DNA from: JAEUIT01 sp044220875
Lineage (GTDB): Bacteria; Planctomycetota; Phycisphaerae; Phycisphaerales; SM1A02
Assembly (NCBI GenBank): GCA_044220875.1
Contig: JBGAQH010000001.1
Location: 1,178,001 to 1,242,000, forward strand
DNA length: 64,000 nt
Direction of reading: 5' to 3'
Under the pieces are notes generated by a model. It ran no database searches, had not been told where the DNA came from, and saw only the letters and a list, made by a program, of their open reading frames with translations. Position 1 is the first letter of the stretch; every line of letters starts with the position of its first letter. The translations under genes and the position numbers were made by a program. Shown piece by piece: positions 9,362 to 17,350 of the stretch.

Positions 9362-9450
9362 CCGAACCCAGCAGAAAGCCGCGACCGAGACAGACCGCAG
9401 CCTCGCTCGGGCTTCAGGGATCTGTCTCGGCTCTCTGCCTCGGCTGCTCT
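9362..9450 (+). repeat. Dispersed structured repeat, copy C
   Basis: This is a more diverged copy that shares CAGACCGCAG and the right end CGGCTGCTCT with copies A and B. It has its own perfect inverted repeat, CCGAGACAGA (9385-9394) with TCTGTCTCGG (9421-9430). Different sequences forming an equivalent stem in different copies suggests that secondary structure is being kept. It runs straight into the terminator hairpin at 9451-9501. Confidence 0.6.
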
Positions 9451-9501
9451 GATTGAAAACAGCCGCCCCCCCTGCAAAGGGGGGGCGGTCTGTTTTCAAT
9501 C
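9451..9501. terminator. Strong hairpin terminator downstream of tRNA-Pro
   Basis: The left arm GATTGAAAACAG/CCGCCCCCCC (9451-9472) pairs with GGGGGGGCGG/TCTGTTTTCAATC (9479-9501), leaving one unpaired base and a TGCAAA loop. On the minus strand the GC-rich stem is followed by CTGTTTTC, as expected for intrinsic termination of the tRNA transcript. The outer AT part makes it work symmetrically for plus-strand transcripts as well. Confidence 0.75.
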
Positions 9502-9573
9502 GGGGCGACAGGATTTGAACCTGCGGCCTCTTGCTCCCGAAGCAAGCGCTCTACCAAGCTGAGCTACGCCCCG
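9500..9573 (-). tRNA. tRNA-Pro (anticodon CGG)
   Basis: The minus strand reads a full cloverleaf: acceptor CGGGGCG paired with CGCCCCG, a D arm containing GCTCAGCTTGGTAGAGC, anticodon loop TTCGGGA giving CGG, and T arm GGTTCAAATCC. The discriminator base is A (9500), and CCA is not encoded. It is about 110 bp downstream of tRNA-Tyr in the same direction and followed at once by a hairpin terminator. Confidence 0.93.
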
Positions 9574-9684
9574 TCGTGATCTGTGGGCCGCGGGGTCCGC
9601 GGCGGTGTCTCCGTCGTGTTTTGTCGTTTCCAGTCTCGCATCGGCCAGTGGTCTCGGGAACCGTGGTCGATGGGTCGCAGTCAG

Positions 9685-9766
9685 TGGGCGGGGAGGGATT
9701 CGAACCCCCGAAGGCTATGCCAGCAGATTTACAGTCTGCCCCCGTTGGCCACTTGGGTACCCGCCC
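9685..9766 (-). tRNA. tRNA-Tyr (anticodon GTA)
   Basis: The minus strand gives acceptor GGGCGGG paired with CCCGCCC, anticodon loop CTGTAAA with GTA, an extended variable arm as usual for bacterial tRNA-Tyr, and T loop GGTTCGAATCC. The discriminator is A and CCA is not encoded. It is the first gene of a likely Tyr-Pro tRNA transcript. Confidence 0.93.
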
Positions 9767-10082
9767 AAAAGGAAATCCCGCAGAGGGGAGATATGAAGGG
9801 TTCGGCCGATTCGCTCGCGGAGCGATCCGTCCGGACGCCGTTGGCCCTCCCCCGGACTGGCGTCTGGTGGAGAATCGCGGAGTATAGCCCGAGGCCCGAA
9901 GCCCGCAACCGGTAGGGCGAATCTGCGCCTACGGTCTGCAGGAACGACCGGCGACCAGTCCGGTAGGGCTCGATCGGTGGTCGACCTCGTACGCAATTTC
10001 GGACCATCCTCGACACCTCGTTCGAACGCGGTCGGTCCGTATCCTCCACCTCGAATCCCGCGTGATGCCCCCAAGAGCCGCC
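9767..10082. other. Intergenic spacer between the tRNA pair and the phosphatase gene
   Basis: Apart from the candidate minus-strand promoter at 9881-9908 I see no gene or clear repeat. The plus-strand gene beyond it has no obvious sigma-70 type promoter in this space. Confidence 0.4.
9881..9908 (-). promoter_or_regulatory. Candidate promoter of the tRNA-Tyr/tRNA-Pro transcript
   Basis: Read on the minus strand, TTGCGG (9908-9903) and TATACT (9886-9881) are 16 bases apart. That is a fair sigma-70 pattern, with the -10 box matching five of six consensus bases. Transcription would begin near 9875, about 110 bases before tRNA-Tyr. Confidence 0.45.
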
Positions 10083-11057
10083 ATGCAACCCGATCCGCAT
10101 GTCATGCAGTGCATGGAGGTCTGGGGCGGCAACCGCGCCGCGGACGCTGGGGTGGTGATGCCCGGACTCGACGTCTGGGTCTTCGCCCTTCCGTACGACG
10201 AGGACGAGCGGGCCGGCGAATTTGACCGCGCCGGTGGCGACGTCCATCTCGTTTCCTCCTGCGGCACCGGTCGGATCGCCCGCATGATGGTCGCCGACGT
10301 CAGCGGCCACGGCGCGAAGGTCGCGGCCCTGGCGGTGACGCTTCGGCGGCTCATGCGCCGCTTCATGAACTACCTCGACCAGACCGCCTTCGTCGAGGCC
10401 CTCAATCGCGCCTTCGGCGAGCTCGACCAGAGCGGCCGTTTCGCCACCAGCGTCGCGATGACGTTCTTCACGCCCTCCGCGCGACTCGACGTCTGCAACG
10501 CCGGACATCCGCATCCGATCCGCTATCGCGCCGCCCTGCGGCGCTGGGAACTCCTCGAGTCGGGGCACGGCGACTCCTCGCCCGATCCGACCAACCTGCC
10601 GCTGGGCATCCTCGAACCGACGCGCTACGAGCAGTTCGGCGTCGAGCTCGACGTGAACGACCTCGTCGTGGTGTACACCGACGCCCTGAGCGAGGCCCGA
10701 TCGGCCGCGGGCGAAATGTTAGGTGAAGCCGGACTCCTCTCCATACTCCGCTCGCTCGATCCCTCCGCACCGGCCTCGCTCATCCCGGCGCTGCTCGGGC
10801 GCGTCGCCGCGTGGCGCGAGGGGGCGCCGCCCGACGACGACATCACCGTCCTCCTTCTCCGGCACAACGGCAGCTCGCGTCAGGCGCCGATCCTCCGGCG
10901 CCTCTCGGCGAGCGTCCGATTCCTCTGGATCCTCCTCCGCAACTGCGTTCCGTTCGGCGATCGCCCGCCGATTCCCTGGCCGGAGGCCCGCGCCGAGAAC
11001 CTGCTCGGCGCGTTCATCCCACGCATCGCCCGGCGATGGCGGGCGGGACGGGCCTGA
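10083..11057 (+). CDS. SpoIIE/RsbU-type PP2C serine phosphatase
   Basis: This 324-residue protein has the order of motifs of PPM/SpoIIE phosphatases: VADVSGHGAKVAALAV (metal-binding Asp and Gly-His-Gly), CNAGHPHPIRYR, LVVVYTDALSEAR and DDDITVLLLR. It has no N-terminal sensor domain, so it is probably a stand-alone output phosphatase acting on an anti-sigma antagonist or similar partner, none of which is visible nearby. ATG 10083 was chosen for the AAGAG about seven bases upstream; ATG 10065 is an alternative. About 60 basic residues follow the catalytic domain. Confidence 0.8.
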   Translation: MQPDPHVMQCMEVWGGNRAADAGVVMPGLDVWVFALPYDEDERAGEFDRAGGDVHLVSSCGTGRIARMMVADVSGHGAKVAALAVTLRRLMRRFMNYLDQTAFVEALNRAFGELDQSGRFATSVAMTFFTPSARLDVCNAGHPHPIRYRAALRRWELLESGHGDSSPDPTNLPLGILEPTRYEQFGVELDVNDLVVVYTDALSEARSAAGEMLGEAGLLSILRSLDPSAPASLIPALLGRVAAWREGAPPDDDITVLLLRHNGSSRQAPILRRLSASVRFLWILLRNCVPFGDRPPIPWPEARAENLLGAFIPRIARRWRAGRA

Positions 11058-11059
11058 CG

Positions 11060-11503
11060 ATGTGGCCCATCGCGATCGTGGGCTTCGCGGTGCTTGTCGC
11101 GGCGGCGCTTGCGATGCGCGCCGCCTCCGGTTCGCGTGGAGCGCCGACCGGGCGGACCGGCGTTCCGCCGGCGCTCGTCCGGGCCTCGCTCCTCGCGGCG
11201 ATCCTCTGGCTGCCCTTCGCGTGGATCATCACGCTTGAGGGGTCGATGACCGACTACCGACGCCTCTGGCTCGGCATCTGGCCGGCGCTTCCGGGCCTCC
11301 CCGCGATCATGGCCGTCAAGGCGTTCCTGCGCGTCGAGGAAACGTGGGCCTTCGTCGCGGGCGGCGCGTTCGCGGCGCTGCTCCTCGTCGGCGCGACGGC
11401 GCTGTCCGGCCGCGGTCGCTGGTGGTTCGTGCTGACCGTCCTCGCTGCCATTGCATATGGTTGCGTGATGGGGCCGCTCTCGTACGCGCTCTTCGCCGCA
11501 TGA
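11060..11503 (+). CDS. Small four-helix membrane protein
   Basis: ATG 11060 lies two bases after the previous stop. The 147-residue product has four hydrophobic segments (about residues 2-19, 39-57, 88-108 and 115-135) and no recognised motif. The gene overlaps the next one by an ATGA, so phosphatase, this gene and the zinc-ribbon gene probably form one operon. Function unknown. Confidence 0.6.
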   Translation: MWPIAIVGFAVLVAAALAMRAASGSRGAPTGRTGVPPALVRASLLAAILWLPFAWIITLEGSMTDYRRLWLGIWPALPGLPAIMAVKAFLRVEETWAFVAGGAFAALLLVGATALSGRGRWWFVLTVLAAIAYGCVMGPLSYALFAA

Positions 11504-12825
11504 CGTCTGCGATGCTCACCACGCTCTCCGCCATCCTCGCCGGACTGCTTCTCGCCGCCGGCGTGACGCTTGTCCTCAGCGGTCTCATCGGTCGGCGCGT
11601 CGGCAAGGAGCCCCGCTGTCCGCGATGCCGGCATGACCTCACCGGCCTCGACGGGAACGCTGCCTGTCCCGAATGCGGCCGGCCGATGGCGGGCGGCGTC
11701 CTGCACGGACTTCGGCGTCCCGGTCGTCGTCGCGTCGTCGTCGGGAGCGCGTGCCTTCTCGTCGGCGCGCTTTCCACGGCAGCGGTGATGAACGCCGCAG
11801 GCGTTCTGCGTCGGCTCCCGAACGCGTGGCTCATCGGGGTCGACTACCCGAACGCGGGTCGCGCCCGCCGAACGGTCGTCCTTGCGGAGCTCCTCCGCCG
11901 ACTTCAGTCGAAGGAGCTCAGTGCCTCCGAGACGGCGTCCTTCGTCACGACGCTCCTCGACGAGCAGGCGGAAGCGGCGGCCGCGAACGAGCGTGCGTCC
12001 ATCGCTCCACCGTGGGATCCGCAGGCCGGTGAGTTCGTCGTCGCCGCGGCGCAGGCGGGCGCGGTCCACGCCGCCGACGTCGATCGGTTCGTGCTGAACG
12101 CCTTCGACGTCGCGCTCCGCTTCGCGCCGACGCTCGAGGCCGGCGAGCTGCGTCCGCAGTTCGTCCTCACCGCGAATCGGCTCCACCGCGCCAGCGGAGC
12201 GATGGCCGCGTTCGACGCGGGCGTGGACGCTCGCTTCGTTCGGCTCGAGATCGACGGCGTTGCGGTCGAGTCGAACGGCCGGCTCAGCGCGATGATCGGG
12301 CTGGGGAACAGCGCGAGCTTCGGCCCCATCGGCATCCATGCCCCCGCGCCCGATCGTCCCGTTCGCGTGGACGCCGTCGTCGAGATCACCCACGGCACCT
12401 CCGTGCGGCGCGTGACGCTCGCGGGGACCGGCGCGGCGCGGGCCGACACCGCGACCGCGCTCAAGGAGACGCTGCGGACTCGCCTCCGCGAGTCGATCGA
12501 GATCCGCTCGTTGATGGTCGCAGACGACATCGTGCGAATCGACCTCGCGATGCGCTCGCCCCTCGTGACGCTCAACGAGCCGCCGACGATCCGCGGCAGC
12601 AAGGGCCAACTCCGCAGCACGTCCCGATCGGTCAGCACCGGCGGCGCCGGCGGGCCGCTCTGGCGGATCGACTGGACGATTCCGCCGGGCGAATCGCTCC
12701 CCGACGGACCGCTGCGTCTCACGATCGATTCGGTGCTCGTCGAGGAGCCCGGCGTGGAGGGGTTCGTCGGCGTCGTTGCGATCGAGCCGTTCGAAATGAC
12801 CGTCGCGCGGGACGGGCAACGCTGA
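11500..12825 (+). CDS. Membrane protein with N-terminal zinc ribbon, function unknown
   Basis: The 441-residue product begins with a membrane helix (about 5-30) and then a four-cysteine zinc ribbon, Cys40-x2-Cys43...Cys56-x2-Cys59 (CPRC, CPEC). A second helix follows (about 78-97) and then a large soluble part without recognised motifs. This ribbon-plus-helix start is common in planctomycete proteins of unknown role. The start overlaps the previous stop (ATGA at 11500-11503). Confidence 0.6.
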   Translation: MTSAMLTTLSAILAGLLLAAGVTLVLSGLIGRRVGKEPRCPRCRHDLTGLDGNAACPECGRPMAGGVLHGLRRPGRRRVVVGSACLLVGALSTAAVMNAAGVLRRLPNAWLIGVDYPNAGRARRTVVLAELLRRLQSKELSASETASFVTTLLDEQAEAAAANERASIAPPWDPQAGEFVVAAAQAGAVHAADVDRFVLNAFDVALRFAPTLEAGELRPQFVLTANRLHRASGAMAAFDAGVDARFVRLEIDGVAVESNGRLSAMIGLGNSASFGPIGIHAPAPDRPVRVDAVVEITHGTSVRRVTLAGTGAARADTATALKETLRTRLRESIEIRSLMVADDIVRIDLAMRSPLVTLNEPPTIRGSKGQLRSTSRSVSTGGAGGPLWRIDWTIPPGESLPDGPLRLTIDSVLVEEPGVEGFVGVVAIEPFEMTVARDGQR

Positions 12826-12849
12826 ACGCCCACCGGCGGCGGCCGCTCG

Positions 12850-14013
<1,164 letters not shown>

Positions 14014-14019
14014 GCGTGT

Positions 14020-14892
14020 TCAGCCCTTCACGGCACCCTTGCCGAGGCCCTCGATGAACTGCTTCTGGGCGGTGAGGAAGAGGAGGATGCAGGGGAGCAT
14101 CGTGACCAGGCTCGCCGCCATCAGGAGGTGGACGTTGTTCACGCCGCCGTACTGGTTGCGGAAGCTGTTGAGGGCGATAGCGAGCGTCGCCTGCTCGTCG
14201 GAGTGCAGGTAGACGAGCGGCCCGAGGAAGTCGTTCCAGACGTAGACGAACGTGAACACCGCGCAGATCGCCGTGACCGGACGGCAGAGCGGCAGGGCGA
14301 TGTTCCACCAGATGCCGAACCAGCCGTGGCCGTCGATCGCCGCGGCCTCGACGAGCGACTCGGGGATCTGGGCGATGAACTGGCGATACATGAAGACGAA
14401 GAAGGCGTTGCCGAAGAACGCCGGCACGACGAGCGGCAGGAGCGTGTCGATCCAGCCCAGGCTCCGGAAGAGGAGGAAGAGCGGGATGAGCGTCACCTGC
14501 GCCGGGAGCATCATCGTCGCGAGCATCACGACGAAGAGCGCTCCGCGGCCGCGGAACCGCAGGCGGGCGAAGGCGAAGCCGACGAGGCTCGAGCTGAGCG
14601 CGGTGGCGAGGACGCACGTCGTCGTCACCACCACCGAGTTGGCGAGGGCGTTGCGGAATCCCTCCCAGCGGACCGAGCTCATCTGGGCTAACGCTTCGCT
14701 GTAGTTGGAGAACTGCGGATCGGTGGGGAGGAGCCGCAGGTAGTCGCCCGAGACCGTCGCGGCCTGGGCCCGCTCGGGGGTGAGCAGGCTGACGCAGGCC
14801 ATCCAGACCAGCGGCAGGAGCATCACCAGCACGCCGCCGAGGAGGATGACGTGGGTCGTGATGCGGCCGACGAGGGAGCGCGTGTCCGGCAT
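14020..14892 (-). CDS. MalG-type sugar ABC permease
   Basis: The 290-residue inner-membrane protein has six predicted helices and the EAA loop SLVEAAAIDGHGWFGIWW that docks the ATPase. ATG 14892 overlaps the previous stop by one base (TGATG), indicating translational coupling with the fused binding protein-permease. It would pair with the MalF-like half of that protein. Confidence 0.9.
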   Translation of the reverse strand: MPDTRSLVGRITTHVILLGGVLVMLLPLVWMACVSLLTPERAQAATVSGDYLRLLPTDPQFSNYSEALAQMSSVRWEGFRNALANSVVVTTTCVLATALSSSLVGFAFARLRFRGRGALFVVMLATMMLPAQVTLIPLFLLFRSLGWIDTLLPLVVPAFFGNAFFVFMYRQFIAQIPESLVEAAAIDGHGWFGIWWNIALPLCRPVTAICAVFTFVYVWNDFLGPLVYLHSDEQATLAIALNSFRNQYGGVNNVHLLMAASLVTMLPCILLFLTAQKQFIEGLGKGAVKG

Positions 14893-17312
14893 CAGCGGAG
14901 CCCCTCGTAGTAGACGTAGCGGGCGCTCGTCCGCATCAGGAGAAGCGTGACCGCGAGCACGATCACGAGCAGGATCCACGCCATCGCCGAGGCGTAGCCC
15001 ATCGCGTAGAGGTCGAACGCCTGGTTGTAGAGGTAGAGGGCGTAGAAGCGGGTGAGGTCGCCGGGCTCGCCGCTGGTCATGACGAAGGCCTGGGTGAAGA
15101 CTTGGAACCCGGCGATGAGGGCCATGAGCGAGTTGAAGAGGATCACCGGCGAGAGCATCGGCAGGGTGATCGAGAGGAAGCGGCGCAGGCGGCCGACGCC
15201 GTCGATCTCGGCCGCCTCATAGAGGTCCTGCGGCACGTTGTGGAGCCCGGCCAGGTAGATCATCATGCTCCCGCCGACCGACCAGAGCGTCATGATCGCG
15301 AACGCGGGGGGCCCGAGCGTCGCCGCATCCTTGCCGAACCACTCCGGCAGCTTCGCGCCGACGAGGGCGAAGAGCGGGCTCAGCGCCGCGTTCATCAGGC
15401 CGACCTCGGGATCGAAGACCCATCGCCAGAGGACGGCCACGCCGACGCCCGAGAGGATGCTCGGCAGGTACCACGCGGCGCGGTAGAAGCCGATGCCGCG
15501 GACCTTCGAGTTCATCAGCATCGCCGCGAGGAGCGCGAAGGCCTGGCCGCCCGGCACCGCGACGATCACGTAATAGACGGTGACCCAGAGGCTGCGCCAG
15601 AACCGCTCGTCGTGGAGGAGGAGCTGCGTGTAGTTCGTGAGTCCGACGTACTGGGCCTGGTCGAGCGTCGTGACGCCTTGCCACGCGCTGAGCGAGAGGG
15701 CGAGGCTCGTGGCGATCGGGAGGGCGAGGAACGCCGCGAAGCCGATGAGCCAGGGAGCGACCATCAGGAGGCCCGCTCGCTCCTCGCGCCGCGCTGCCCG
15801 CGAGCGCGGCCCGCGGCCGTAGAAGGCGATCGCCGCGAGCCCGCCGAGCCCGACGATCGCCGCCGCCGCGATCAGCGTCGCTCGCCAGGGGAAGGGCGGG
15901 AAGCCGCCCGCCGCGAGGGGCGACTGCCGGTGTTGCTTCCACGCCCGCTCGAAGTCGCCGACCGCATCGTCCAGCGTTCGGGCGCCGGTGAGGAGCGCCG
16001 CGTCGAGGCGCGAGCCGAGGAGCTGCTCGTAGGTCGAGTCGGGCGGCCAGTCGATCACCCGCGCGACGTACGCTGGATCGTTCAGCGGGGCGACGAAGGC
16101 CTCGTCGCTGTCGGGCTTCTTGGTCGGGTCGAGGAACGCGTCGCTCTCCGCCACCGCGCGGATCGTCGGAACGGCGAGCCCGAGCCGCGACTGCTGGGCC
16201 TGGATGTCAGCGCTGGTGAGCCAGCGGGCGAGCTTCCACGCCTCGGGCTTGTGCCGCCCGCTCGAGGCGAGCGACCAGGAGACGGTGATCACCGCGTTCT
16301 CGCGGGCCGCGCCATGCGGCATCGGCGCGAAGTCCCAGTCGAAGGCGGTGATCTTGCGGTACTCGGGGACGACCCAGCGACCGAAGGGGCCGACCATGCC
16401 GACCTTGCCGGTCGTGAAGAGCGGCCCGCCAGAGGCGAGCTTGGACTTGCCGCCGGTGAGCGTGTTGGCCTCGTCGTGGCGCCACGCCCGAAGCCGCTCG
16501 AGGGCGGCGATGACCGCGGGATCGCGCAGCCGGACCTCGTCGAAGTTCGCGCCGCGGGTCTCGACTCCCTCGGTGCGGAGGTAGGTGCGCAGCATCATCG
16601 GCCAGGTGACGAACTCGGCGCCGACGACGCCGTCGAGCTTCTTGAGCGCGCGGGCGGTGGCGATGAAGTCGTCCCACGTCCAGTCGCGCTTCGGATACGC
16701 GATGCCCGCCGCGTCGAAGAGCGACTTGTTGTAGTAGAAGCCGACGGTGGTGAAGTCCTTGGGGATCCCGTAGATCGGTCCCTGTCCGACGGTCGTGCCG
16801 TCGTATCGGAAGGCCTCGACGCAATTCGCGTAGAAGTCGTCCAGATGCAGGGCCCGCGGGTCGTTGCCTGTTGCGTCCGCGGCGACGAACTCGTCGAGGT
16901 TCGCGAGCAGCCCCATCGTGGCGAAGCTCGCCACGCGCTCCGCGCCGACGTAGAAGAGGTCCGGCGGCTCGCCCGAGGCGAACATGGTCTGGAGCTTCGT
17001 GTAGAAGCTACCCATGTCGCCGGGGTTGATGCGCCGCACGGTGATGCCCGGATGCGCAGCCTCGAACTCGCGGAGCGAACGGTCGACGATCTCGTCCTCG
17101 GCCGGCCCGCCGTCCCCCGACCAGTGCATGACGGTGAGCTCGATCGCCCCCGATGACCTGAAGAGGCGAGTCCCCTCGCGCCACGCGACGTGCGCGAAGC
17201 TCCACGCGACGACGACCGCGGCGACGGCGCCGAGCGCCCATCGCACGATCCGGCCGATGCTCGTCCCGCGGGACGAGCTCGCGTTCACCCCAGAGCCGCG
17301 TGCCGCAGACAT
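14892..17312 (-). CDS. Fused extracellular solute-binding protein and MalF-type permease
   Basis: One continuous 806-residue frame joins two importer parts that are normally separate. A signal-anchor helix (about 22-43) leads into a family 1 solute-binding domain (about 57-465; ELTVMHWSGDGGP, MFASGEPPDLFYVG, YGIPKDFTTVGFYYNK, GPFGRWVVPEY). A further helix (about 476-500) precedes a basic loop and then six MalF-type helices with the EAA motif YEAAEIDGVGRLRRFLSI. No stop or frame change is seen at the junction. The binding protein would therefore be tethered to its own translocator at about one per complex. ATG 17312 was chosen because an upstream in-frame extension is only basic low-complexity sequence and would run into the divergent gene. 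Confidence 0.85.
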   Translation of the reverse strand: MSAARGSGVNASSSRGTSIGRIVRWALGAVAAVVVAWSFAHVAWREGTRLFRSSGAIELTVMHWSGDGGPAEDEIVDRSLREFEAAHPGITVRRINPGDMGSFYTKLQTMFASGEPPDLFYVGAERVASFATMGLLANLDEFVAADATGNDPRALHLDDFYANCVEAFRYDGTTVGQGPIYGIPKDFTTVGFYYNKSLFDAAGIAYPKRDWTWDDFIATARALKKLDGVVGAEFVTWPMMLRTYLRTEGVETRGANFDEVRLRDPAVIAALERLRAWRHDEANTLTGGKSKLASGGPLFTTGKVGMVGPFGRWVVPEYRKITAFDWDFAPMPHGAARENAVITVSWSLASSGRHKPEAWKLARWLTSADIQAQQSRLGLAVPTIRAVAESDAFLDPTKKPDSDEAFVAPLNDPAYVARVIDWPPDSTYEQLLGSRLDAALLTGARTLDDAVGDFERAWKQHRQSPLAAGGFPPFPWRATLIAAAAIVGLGGLAAIAFYGRGPRSRAARREERAGLLMVAPWLIGFAAFLALPIATSLALSLSAWQGVTTLDQAQYVGLTNYTQLLLHDERFWRSLWVTVYYVIVAVPGGQAFALLAAMLMNSKVRGIGFYRAAWYLPSILSGVGVAVLWRWVFDPEVGLMNAALSPLFALVGAKLPEWFGKDAATLGPPAFAIMTLWSVGGSMMIYLAGLHNVPQDLYEAAEIDGVGRLRRFLSITLPMLSPVILFNSLMALIAGFQVFTQAFVMTSGEPGDLTRFYALYLYNQAFDLYAMGYASAMAWILLVIVLAVTLLLMRTSARYVYYEGLR

Positions 17313-17350
17313 GGCCTGTACTATACGGGCCTTTCCGCGACCGCCACGAC
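17313..17350. promoter_or_regulatory. 38-bp divergent spacer between importer and amylolytic genes
   Basis: Only 38 bases separate the two start codons. They contain GTACTATAC (17318-17326), giving TATAGT on the minus strand (five of six -10 bases) and TACTAT on the plus strand. If these are -10 boxes, the importer mRNA would start at or within a few bases of its ATG. No clear operator is seen. Confidence 0.35.

Noticed and set aside
9451..9460. GATTGAAAAC resembles the 3' end of many CRISPR repeats
   Set aside because: It occurs only as part of a terminator hairpin and a dispersed repeat; there is no regular repeat-spacer array and no cas gene.
8777..9499. Open frames on both strands between the HAF-type gene and tRNA-Pro
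   Set aside because: No start with a ribosome site, no domain, and they cross the structured repeats; treated as non-coding.
9500..9766. Integrative island attached to the tRNA-Pro/tRNA-Tyr genes
   Set aside because: No integrase and no second copy of a tRNA 3' end was found around 3500-4300 or elsewhere; the nearby lower-GC block is better explained by repeats and the IS.
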